The notes under the pieces are model-generated. The model saw only the letters and a program-made list of their open reading frames with translations. It was not told the DNA's origin and did no database searches. This document shows, one piece after another, positions 49,139 to 59,469 of a stretch of 64,000 nucleotides of DNA. The translations under genes and the position numbers were made by a program. The stretch is from Fulvia fulva (taxonomy: Eukaryota > Ascomycota > Dothideomycetes > Mycosphaerellales > Mycosphaerellaceae): positions 1,798,001 to 1,862,000 of the forward strand of contig NC_063014.1 in NCBI RefSeq assembly GCF_020509005.1. Reading direction: 5' to 3'. Each line of letters starts with the position of its first letter. Position 1 is the first letter of the stretch.

Positions 49139-49220
49139 TAGTCCGCTCGACGCCGTTATATAGTCCGCTCAGTTGTTGTTCTATAGTCCGCTCGTCTAAT
49201 GTTCGTCGCTTAGCCCGCTC
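49139..49220 (-). repeat. Four GAGCGGACTA-type words at 22-27 bp spacing
   Basis: On the plus strand TAGTCCGCTC occurs at 49139-49148, 49161-49170 and 49184-49193, with TAGCCCGCTC at 49211-49220. Spacing 22, 23 and 27 bp. Confidence 0.8.
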
Positions 49221-49536
49221 GGTTTACGGTCTCCGGAGGTAAAAATTCTGTACTTATACTAGAGGTGTCCTATCGAGCGTATAGGCCACGGTTCCGCGCC
49301 CTTCTTATACGTAGAAAGAAGAGGGACTCGCTCCCGACACGAGTACACGCTCGTCGGATGGTTTTTATACCCGTTTTGCTAGTAGTCCTCTATTCGCCGC
49401 GGCTTCGCCTACGTTACGCGCCCGTCGCGCCTACGACGCTCTAGCGTAAGAATACTTAGCTCTCTCGTAGCTAGACGAGAGGTTCGTAGCCGACACTACG
49501 TATAGGTGATTCTCGTCGTCGACCTAGCGTATATAG

Positions 49537-51242
49537 TTATGTACTACTTCTAGACTCTAGAGGTAGGTTATATACGCTATAGATTAGGACCTAGCCTTAA
49601 GTTGTTTTAAGCTATACTATAGTAATATCCCTATCGGTTCTCGGCTAGGCCTACTAGTCCTCTACTAGTACATTCTTACTAATATAGATCTATGTTCGTA
49701 GGACTCCCTCGGTTCTGTTTATTACTACGTAGTATCTCGGGTCTCGTATAGTTAATAGAATCCTAGAGTATAGATTGATCTACGGTTCCTATATTACTAT
49801 AATATAGTCTTCCTCCGGGTCTAAGGCTTATAGAAAGCTCCTTTAGACCTTATCTTTGCTTCTGTTCACATTATACTAAATGATTAATAGTCTACTAATA
49901 TGAGGCATTAGGACATGTTTATGTCTAGGTCCGCTTAGTCTTACTATTAGTCTTACTATTAGTTTTCCCGTCCCTCCTCCTGTTCTTCCCTTTAGGGTTA
50001 GCTCCCTATTATTTAGTTAATTCTTATTTGTCTATTGCTCTACGCTACCTTATAAAAAAACGTTAGTCTCCCTATTACTAGCACTATTTATAGCTCCTCT
50101 TATAACCGGGGTCTCTTCTTTAGGTAGGTAGTTCTCTCTAGTTGTTTCTATTTACCTACTAGGAACCTAGTTAGTATTATTACCCTTGCTTCCCGCGCTC
50201 TCTACTAGGCTAATAGTCTAACTAGGCATTAGTTTGACTATACCGGGTGTTTTCTCCTATATACTACGTATCTTATATCGTCCTTCCGTTTTTTGTACTC
50301 TTAGGTCGCGTAATCACTAGTATAGTAGGAGTAGACTAGTGTAGCTTTACTATACTTTAGGGCAATATGTCCGTACTATTAATAGTTAAAACATTAAAGG
50401 AGTCTATAGTTACTCTAATAGATTTCTATATCTAGCCTCTTAAAGTCCTAGTATAACCCTTAGTCTAAGACCTTGTTCGCTTACTCTAGTATTACAACCT
50501 ATAAGATTAGCGAGGAGGCCCTCTTGCCCTCCTCTATCTTCTTCTTGACCTACGCTATCTTTGTGATCTATAGTCCTAGTACTATTACCTAGTTTTGCCC
50601 CTAGAGGTTTAGTATATCCCTTTATATATCAAAAGTTCGTAGGACCCGATACGTAATTACTATATACTATTAATAGGAGACTTTCGCTATGCTCCCGATC
50701 TTTAGTATCTACTCCTTATTTATTTCGAGGGCCTTCTTATCCTATACGTATACTATAAACAGCTTGACCCCTTTGTTATCTACCCTTGCCCCTACTATTC
50801 CCTTTACTCCGATCTTCTCGACTATCTCCCTCCCGGTCATCTTTCCTATCTCTTCCTTCTCTTTCTAGTCCGTAATATAGACTTGTAGTACTATACTCTA
50901 GAGGGGGGTAGGTTGGCTCGCGATTGTTACCTAGGTCGTTAGGCCCTAGGTCTATCTCGGGTCTCTTTAAGGGTTATTTCTTACGTTTCGTGTTACTACC
51001 TCGATTACTATATTGATCGTAGTGCTTATTTATCGTTTAAGCGCCTTTAGTCCCCCGAGTAGTTCGCTTATTACTCCTTTTAGTACTCTCTCCGGAAATC
51101 TCCCTACTTCTACCGCTACTATCTCTTTCGCCTTCTTATAGAGCGTCCTCTACTCGTCTTCCCCTTACTCTCGGTCGTCTACTACCGTCGTCGTCGCCAT
51201 TTTTTATATAGTAGCTAATATATAATTATTAGTAGTAAACTC
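49537..51242 (-). mobile_element. LINE E, piece 3 (endonuclease start, ORF1, 5' end)
   Basis: Continues LINE E after the chimeric insertion. The ORF2 start lies near 49900, with the complement of QYNVNRSKDKVQ. ORF1 runs to a Met at about 51200 (MATTTVVDDRE), with a knuckle remnant near 50330-50400 (LQCFNYQQYGHIALKY). Only about 40 bp of 5' UTR follow before the outer TSD at 51243-51257. Without its two inserts LINE E is about 4.9 kb, so essentially full length. Confidence 0.82.
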
Positions 51243-51257
51243 TATCCTAATATATAG

Positions 51258-53062
51258 CGACTTAACCGAGACTAATTACCGCTAGCTCGAAGCGGCGCTC
51301 GAGGTAGATAACGACTAGGTAGCGTAATACGGGGTAGTCTCCGTACCTAAGAAGTACTAGATAATCTACCTTACGAGGACCCCGAAGAAGTATAACCTCT
51401 AAGCTACGATCGAGGCCGGGACCGGCGTAAGCTAGATTACTCTATAGCTATCTATCCGGGTCCTAGGATTCTAAGTAGATACGACCTCTAGTAGTACGCC
51501 TACCTAAAGTAGCTCCGGTAGCGGGGAGACTAGAATAAAGCCTTAGTTATACGCTACGCGGCCTCTATATAGAGCGTAGCCTTCGTTAAGGTACGCTAGC
51601 TATATAGCTCTATCGTTCGGCCGGCGATTACCTTTAGGGTACTAGTCTAGTATCTATCCTACGTAACTAGCTAGATAAAGTAGATTCAAAACGTATAGAA
51701 CGAATATTTACGTAGGGCGACCGGGGTATACCGTACTATACCGACGTAGGTCCTAGAAGCGGTTACGTAGATCGCGCTACTAGACCTTTACTTCTAATAG
51801 CTCGCTATAGGCTATACGCTCTAGACGGCGAATAGTAAGGTAGAGAGCGATATCCGCGCGGCGTACTAGACGATTACGATACGCCTTCGATCTATAGCGC
51901 CTAAAAAGAAGATAGGATTATAGGCCTAGCGGTAGCTAGATACGTAATAAACTCCGATAGTAAAGTTCCGAGTATAGACCCTAGCTAGTAGTATACTAGT
52001 AATAGGAGCGGGATAGGGACGCGAAGAACGGAAGGCTATAGCAAACGCGGTCCGTAGATATATATAGGGAATCTAGAACGAGCGCTAGGAGAAAGGCGAA
52101 AGGCGCCCGAACGGGTAACTACTATAGCGACGAGTATACTAACGAGAAGACGAGGTAGCGGCGAAGATAGGACCTATTAGCCGAGATAGAGTAATACCCT
52201 TCCGAGCCCTTACCCGCCTATAGGTAATAGTCGTAATACTACTCCGCTCGGAATATATTAGTATTAAGGACTATCTATATCGCCGAAAGGTACCGGGAGT
52301 AGATAGTAGCCTATACGAATATAGACGTATTTAGACGCCGAACTACGTCGTACTATTCTACCTACGCTTTATAGAAGCCCGGTAGGTAATTCGCCTCGAG
52401 ACTAGGGCTATAGACTTCTAATATATAATAGGTATAGCGCGTAGGATACAAGTAGCGGTACGAATAGTAATACGGACCGGCCTACTATAGTAGTTCTAGA
52501 TAGCCGGTAAGATAGTAGTAAGAATAGGGGAGGTAGCCTAGGAGGGAGAGCTCTAGGAAGCCTTCGAAGGCGCCCTACCTATAGACGTAGTAGGACTCCG
52601 GCGGTACCGACGACTATATATACGGGTAGACCGTAGCCTATAGCGACCCCGAGCGGAGGAGGAATAGCGATAGGAGTACTAATAGAGTATAGGAGCCCGG
52701 AAGGGTCGACTCGTCGTCTACTCGACGGCTAGCTCGCTTTCCGCTCGCCGGTCGACCTGTCTCCTACTCGATAGGCGACCCGCCTCTACTAATAGTCGAC
52801 CTATTGTCTATTTAATAGTCGGCTAGCTACTAATACTCGTTCCTAGGTACCGGGTAGATTAGTACTCCGGGGCGGCTAACTACCTAGTACTTACCGCTTC
52901 TAGTACGACAGATTGACTAATAAGTAATAGAGAGAACTTACTAATACCTAAAGAAGGGTTTTCTCCGTACGACGGTTTTTCCCTCTCTCTTCCTTAATAG
53001 CCCCCGGCCTCGTAGACCTTTTAGGAGCTAGATAGGCATTATAAATGTATTTATTAATTTTT
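51258..53062 (+). mobile_element. LINE C, piece 3 (C-terminal ORF2 and 3' end)
   Basis: Resumes directly after the FIDDTNIL motif of piece 2 (LTEANCRQLEAA-like continuation, then VLGFQVD at about 51450). The C-terminal region follows, then a T-rich 3' end without an (atct) tail. The right border is the 16-bp TSD at 53063-53078. All three pieces add up to about 5.55 kb. Confidence 0.82.
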
Positions 53063-53310
53063 TTATTTCGTCTATTAACCCTTAGACTACCTCGTCTATC
53101 TCGTCTTTACTATTGTATTACTACTACGCGATCTAGACTAGCCTCTCGGAGTCGTTAAGGTATACCTAGATATTAGCCTAGTAGGCCTTTCCCTAGTTTA
53201 GCTTAGGGGTTCTCGCTAGTATATATTATATCTATGTCGTAATAGAGGTCCTAACTAGTATATAGTCTAACGACGCCTCGAGTTTATGTTCGATCCTATA
53301 GTAGGTTACT
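53063..53310 (-). mobile_element. LINE B1, piece 3 (endonuclease region)
   Basis: Reverse complement of LINE B2 from about 13085 to 13335, in register with the end of piece 2. Interrupted at 53310 by LINE F. The remaining 5' two kilobases of B1 are not in the window. Confidence 0.85.
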
Positions 53311-56300
53311 ATATATATATATTGTTTATTATACTATTATAGAGCCTATTAGCCTATATAGCTATACTACCTACTTCTAGTTATAAAGGGGAAACTCGTA
53401 TTATAAAGGGAAACCCCCTCTCCTCTCCTATACGTTCTTAACCTTACCTTCTTTCGTGTTTTCCTTATTAAGGGTATACTAGTATTATAGGCCTACCCTA
53501 ATAACTACCCTATCTACACCCCCTTAACCTTCCGCCTCTTCTCTATCTACTCCTCCGTCTCGCTAGCTAGCGCGAACTGTTTAAGAAAGCCCTACTATAG
53601 TATCTACTATACTATTCGTCTAATGTCTCGCTTATTAGTTATAATTAACTAGTAGTCGCGTCTTACTACCTTAGCTCTCTACTAGCCTCGTCCTTCTACC
53701 TATTACGGGTACCGTAGTATTATATACTCCGGGTTCTATAACGGGTAGTTATACTAGTATACTAGGCTATATACGTCCGGGACTTTCCTTCTATATAGGT
53801 AGGCCCTAAACCCGATATATTCGGACCTAATCTATATCGCAATACTTACTTCGGCCCTTATTAGGTCACGGTAGAGTAGGTAGTTATGTCTCTAGAAGGG
53901 GCGTAAGGCTAGAGGTCCTCGATTTAGTAGGGGATTCTCTTTCTATTTATATTCCTAAAGGTAGCCCGCTACCTACTCTACGAGGCTTTACGTCTTTACC
54001 TTATTACCCTTTTTCCTCCGTGCCTTTTCTTCCTCCTCCTTCCTCTCTAGCTACTCCTAGGTTCGCTTAACGACTTTAAACGTACGTAGGTCGTCTTACT
54101 TTTAGCTTTAACGTACCCTAAGGCTAGGTAGTTAGTCGTACCTCCTAGCGATCTTCTCGGTAGAGTCCTAAATAGCTTATTGTACTAGATAACCCGCCGT
54201 CTTCCTAGCGTAATAGATCCTTATTCCCTTAATATAGTGTTTAATCCGGGGGGCCCTATCTCTACCTCCGCTACTCTCGTTAGCGTTATCTTATAGGCTC
54301 CTAGTATCCGTCTAAGGTTCGCGGCCTACGTCCGGTTTAGGGGTCCCCCTATCCGCTTCGGGATCGGTTTGCCTACTCCTCCTATCTCCTATATCTAGGC
54401 CCCGTAGAGTATTACTAGTTTTACGATCGTCTTATATATAATCCTTACCTTATTAAACGTAGCTCCCTATATTAACGTTATAAGTCTAGTTATTATAGCC
54501 TCGTTAACCTAGGCTCTATTCTAGGCTTTCCTAATCTAGGAGTTTTAGCTAAGCTTAGGGTCTAGCTAGATTCCTAGGACTCGTAATTCGGGAGATAGCT
54601 TCGTTATATAACTCTAGATAGTTACCGTTACTTATATATTATAGTAGGTTCTTGCCTTACTAAAGTAGATAAGCTAGTACTTTTCTAGGGCGAAACGGGC
54701 GCCGTATCGACGTACCTATTCCTCGTATACCTCGTGTCTTTCTATAAGTAGCCGGTAGTTTTCTTTGGTCGTCGTCGTTAACTAGGCTAGGATATTTGTA
54801 TTATCGACGAACCCCGAGGCCGACGTCTATAGTAAGGTAAGTAGTAGGATTAGGTCCGCTATAAAGATTAAGAAGAGGATCGGGGATAGTATTAAGCCCT
54901 AGGGGATCCCGTATTCTATATATATAAGGTTACCCTCCTTACGCTTCCTAGGGATAATCTACGTTATTCTCTCCTTAAGGAAGGAGTTTATAAAACTTGT
55001 TACCTACCGCGGGATTCCTTTTTACCGTAGGATATAGAGGAGTCGCTCGTAGGAGACGTTATCGAATACTACTAAGATATCGAGAGATAATAGTAATATA
55101 ACCCTATTCCGTCTATAGTACTAGAGAGTATAAATCTATTTAGTAATAAGCTCTATAGCCGTTAGAATAGATCGTTTACTCCTACTACCTATCTATATCT
55201 CTAGGAGTAGGTTATTATCATTGACGAGCGATATAATTCTTCTTACTACGACCTTCTCTAGTATCTTTCCGATTATATTTAGGAGTATAATCGGCCTATA
55301 GGACTTTAGCTTTATATAGTCTTCCTTCTATAGCTTCTTTAGGACGACTATAAGGGACCGCCTAAATGGCCGTAGGTAGTACTCCTTACGTAGGTAAGCC
55401 GTAAATAGTTTAGCGAGGTATAGGGCGACTTCTACTTTATATTCTTTAAGAAGGAGGTTTAGGATACCGTCGGGTCCCGAGGCCTTACGGCCCTTTAACT
55501 TTCCTATAATCTCCTTTATCTCCTCCTCGCCTACTATCTAGTATATATCGAGTAGCTCCGGGTAGATTGTTCCCTCTATATCCGTTAGGTCGGCCGTTAA
55601 CTATATCGTAAAGAAGTAGTCGGCGAACGCCTTCGCCTTCCCTTCCGGCGTTATCTATATTATACCTATCGTATCCTAGATTAGGGGGAAGTACGGTATC
55701 CTGTCCCCGTCTCCGGCCCTTACCTACTTTATAAGCCGCTATATCTACTCCGGCTTCTCTATTACGAGACCTATAGTTACCCTCTAGTCTTATCGCTTAT
55801 CTCGTTATATTTAGGCCTTCTTTACCTAACTTACTTCCTAGTACTCGTCCTACGCTTCTAAGCTTTACTCCTTCGTCTATTTTCGCCTTACCCTCCTTAC
55901 GTCCTTAACTTTAGCTAAGTACTCTAGGGTCTAGAAGGGCTTCTAGTACTTCGAGGGCCTTAGTTCTAGTATATATTCCTCGGCCGCCTACTATATCGTC
56001 GTTATTATCTGTTCTGCCGTACTATTAAGCTCGGCTTCCGTCTCCCCGATACTAGTGTTGTTTAGGTACTATTTAAGTAGATTCCGGATCTCCTCCTAGG
56101 GAGCTTTTTTCTAGTTAAGACGCTTTTTACCCCGAAGCTCCTCTTCTATCCCCGTCGCTATCGTTATCTAGATAGGGATGTGGTCTAACCCTACCTCTAG
56201 GGCAAGGTTAGGTCTATACTCTACTAGCCTTTCTACTACGTCCCTTAATAGGAAGTATAGGTCGATAGTACTTACGCTTGTTCTTACCTTCTACGTCTCT

Positions 56301-58703
56301 ATACCCTTTAGGGTTACGAGCTCTATATCCCTACTTTCCGTGATCTCTAGGAGCTTACTACCTAGATATACGTAAGGGGGGGGTGAATTCTAGACCCTAC
56401 GTTAGGTAGTAGAGGTTAAAGTCGCCTAGGAGGATATAGTTTATATCCCCTTAGTCGAGTACCTAGTCAAGTCGTACTAGCGTACCGAGGTCTCTACTTG
56501 TTCTTCCCTAAGGAGTAGGGTTATAGCTATTATATATCTAGATAGGTCCTTAACTCGTAGTAATTTAGATAGTCGTAATGTCTCCTTAACTCCCTTCCGG
56601 ATACGAGATTACCTTCTAGGCGTCCGTACGTAATGCTTTACTAACGTATATATATGTCCTTAGGGTATAGCCTATGCCTCCCTCGATAGCTATATAGTAC
56701 CGTAGGTCGGTATAGGTAGTAGGTCTTCGAGTATATAGGCTTATCTATAGCTCTTATATCGCTACGATATAATACCTTAAGTCGTCGAGTTCCTAGAGGA
56801 AGTAGAGCTAAACCTTATTCTTACTTTTATTAACGTTATACTATATAATAGTAAGGTTAGCTTATATTAGTGTTACGGACTAGCTAGTATAAGGTCTATT
56901 AGGGTGCTCGTTAGCTATATAGCTCCTTTATATATCGCGCTATCCTATTAGGTTAGTTAGCGTTTAGTTATTAGAGGGTACCCGAAGATTCGTATCTATC
57001 TAGCTTTATTTACCGCCCTCTATAGCCCCCTTAGGCGTCCCGGCGGCGGGTAAGTACTCTACTATATATTTTATGTCGCTTCGTCTATCCTTTTCCTCTT
57101 TACGGCCTCGAATCCTCTATACTCGGAATTACCGAGCGTTAGTATAGAGTACCTCGCCGGGGTTATTACCCTAGCCTAGCGGGCCTTTTCTTACGCTACT
57201 ATCCTTATAGGGCATTAGCTCGAGTATACCGGGTATTTACGGCCGTAGTACGCGTACCTCGATTCCTCCTATAGGTATTATTTCCCCTAATACGGTCCTA
57301 CGTAGTATAGGTACTTAGGGGTCTTCTTAGTACACTTTAGCGCGATATAGCCGTATTATTAGTAGTTAAAGCATTAGAGTACTCTATAGCTACTCTTATA
57401 TATCTCCGTGTCGAGGCGTTTGTATTACTAGAATAGTCCTCCCTCTAGGACCTAGTTCGCTTATTCTACGGTAGCTATCTAGACGATTATAGAGGACTAC
57501 GTCTTAGTAGCTTCGACGTTCTTATTTAGCTACGTTGCTTTAGTAAAGCGTACTCCCGGTAAGGTATTCTAGTTCTATATCTAGAGTAGGGCGAGGTAGT
57601 TCTCTACCCTAAAGGTCCTTAGTACCCTATAGGCTATTACCGTAAACTACTAGTAAGAGACCTTTACCGACCTCGCTACCTTAACTATCTAGTCCTTAAG
57701 GGTCTCGAGCTTTTATCGGTCTGTCTCCTATACTATAAAGAGGCGTATTACTCCTCTAGGCTCAATTTTAGCTCCTACTATCTCCTTCTAGCTAATCGTA
57801 TATACTAGCTCCTTACTTATTAGGCCCTCTAGCTCTTGCTTCTCCTCCGGGTCCGTAATATATACCCTAATAGCGTTATTTGTCCTTTAGGTCTATAGGT
57901 TAGGGGAGTTAGCTACTACGTTTGCCTATAAAGGAGTATACTAGGTAGTAGCTTTCTATATTATCTACTAGATTGCTCTCGGGATCTAATGTTCGAGTGC
58001 CTTAAGGGCTCCGAGGAGTTAGGCGATCGTATTCTTATATATCCTAGCTAGGCGCTTATCTACTTCGAGTATCTCTTAAGCCTCTTTATAGAGGTCCTTC
58101 TATATAGAGATTTAGTTAACCCGGAGGGGTGGCTTAATTTATATTTATAGTCGCGGTTACTATAGCTATTACTAGTTTAGCTATTATTGCTAGCTATACT
58201 ATTACTAGCTTAGTAGTAGTATACTTTATGTCTGTTTTTAGTAGGCGTAGGTTTCCCTTATAAGTTACTTAATACTCGCTAGCTAGGCTTCTAGTCTAGA
58301 GTCTATAGCTCTAGTTCGCCTTGTCCTTTTCGAGAGGACTAGCGGGCGGCCGTTTAGGTTATAGCGTAAGGTCTTATAAGTATTCTATATATTATACGAG
58401 CTATATACGTTAAGGGTATATAGTAGGTTTATAGTGAATTACTAGTATAGCTTATAATCTAAGTTAGGTAATGTTCTAGCTAAGTTTCGGCTAATCTAGA
58501 AGGGGGCTTAGGGCCGTAGCTAAGCTATAGAAACAGGGTGACTAGAACCTCGAAACAGGCTAGCTTTAGAGCTATATATCTCGATAGGTATCCGGTACGG
58601 ACAGTTACTTTATACGTTCCTAAGTTGCTCTTAATACGCGCTATCGAATACGCCGTATTTAGTAATCTATCCGGTACTCTAGTTAGTAAAATATATATAT
58701 ATA
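53311..58703 (-). mobile_element. LINE F, full-length, RIP-mutated
   Basis: 5.4 kb LINE related to A and E with a (ta)n tail at the left. TSD taggttac or taggttact (53302-53310 and 58704-58712). ORF2 about 53500-56870: endonuclease with ILLGDFNLYYL near 56420, and a reverse-transcriptase motif at 54800-54811 that reads FVDN rather than FVDD. ORF1 about 56870-58130 with knuckle remnants (LQCFNYQQYG near 57360). A 5' UTR of about 560 bp (58140-58703) shows no coding content. Confidence 0.82.
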
Positions 58704-58712
58704 TAGGTTACT

Positions 58713-59232
58713 TATTATAGTCTCCCTATAGAGTGTATAGAAGGTGGGGACAGAAGAGCCTTAGAGTACTTAGAAGTCGTTAAGAAGTGACAGTCTAGCT
58801 TAGTATATAAGCGCTAAGAATCATATGCCCCGTAATATTTACTACGGGACCTAGCCCTCCAAATTCACCCCTCTACCAAACCTTAATAGATTCACTTCGG
58901 CTCGTAACTATATAACTTACGGTACTCCCGCGAGTACCCGCGACTACGCTAGACCCTAGAAGAAGTACGTAGAAGACTCGGAACGTAGGGCAGGTTAGAA
59001 TAAGGTTTTGAGCAAAGCTACTAAGCGCGGCTTCGTACGGGTTAGCCCTATTGATACGGGGACACGTACTCGCGAGGATCGCGTATAAATATCTAGCCTT
59101 CCCTAGGCCTCTCTTGCTTTCTTCGTCTTTTGTTTTGTGTAGCAATCATACTATACCCTTTTATATCTACACTTCGTACCTATATTCTCGCTTTTACCCT
59201 TATATCTTATAGGCTAGGCTCTCGCCCTGATA
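58713..59232 (+). repeat. Gypsy2 5' LTR (520 bp)
   Basis: Begins TATTATAG and ends CCCTGATA. It holds a single copy of the 38-bp unit that is doubled in Gypsy1. Confidence 0.88.
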
Positions 59233-59469
59233 TTATAAAAGACTAACAAACCGTTAACTACTCGAGTCATCCTTATAGGTGACCACGCTACCGATAGAAG
59301 TGTTAACCTCGACAACTAAGGCACTCTATTCTACTTTAGTAAGTAGACTAACATCCCCTTCTCGAACGCCGCTACCTTCGGTACCTAGGCAAACGCTAAC
59401 CCCGACACCGCCTACGCTCTTATTAACCGCACCGTCTCCTCTTTCCGCGAGACCGCCTAGCAGGTCGAG

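Larger units (their letters stand above)
45609..49522 (-). mobile_element. LINE A3, chimeric copy: unknown 5' module fused to a deleted LINE A
   Basis: One insertion unit with TSD cctagcgtatatag (45595-45608 and 49523-49536). Its 3' part (45609-48446) is LINE A from the (gata)n tail to the middle of ORF1. It lacks about 1.5 kb that in LINE A1 lies between roughly 17570 and 19097, the reverse-transcriptase core and C-terminus; the junction is near 46000. Its 5' part (48447-49522) has no counterpart in LINE A. A single TSD pair means both parts arrived together or became fused before insertion. Template switching during reverse transcription is the simplest explanation. Confidence 0.82.
48447..49522 (-). 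other. Non-LINE 5' module of the chimeric element, origin unknown
   Basis: 1,076 bp with no coding frame that can be recognised on either strand and no match elsewhere in the window. It keeps some TG and CA, so RIP is moderate. Read on the minus strand it has a TATA-like GTATAAAAAC at 49361-49370, then four GAGCGGACTA-type words (49139-49220) and three GGAAAAGACG words (48918-48973). It could be a host transcript, a promoter or a non-autonomous element. Confidence 0.65.

Noticed and set aside
48918..49220. Possible CRISPR-like array
   Set aside because: Words are only 10 bases, gaps about 13 bases, and the setting is a eukaryotic retroelement.
52680..52900. Possible RNase H domain at the LINE C C-terminus
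   Set aside because: A VVYS-like strand is visible, but the following Asp and other catalytic residues could not be confirmed in one frame.
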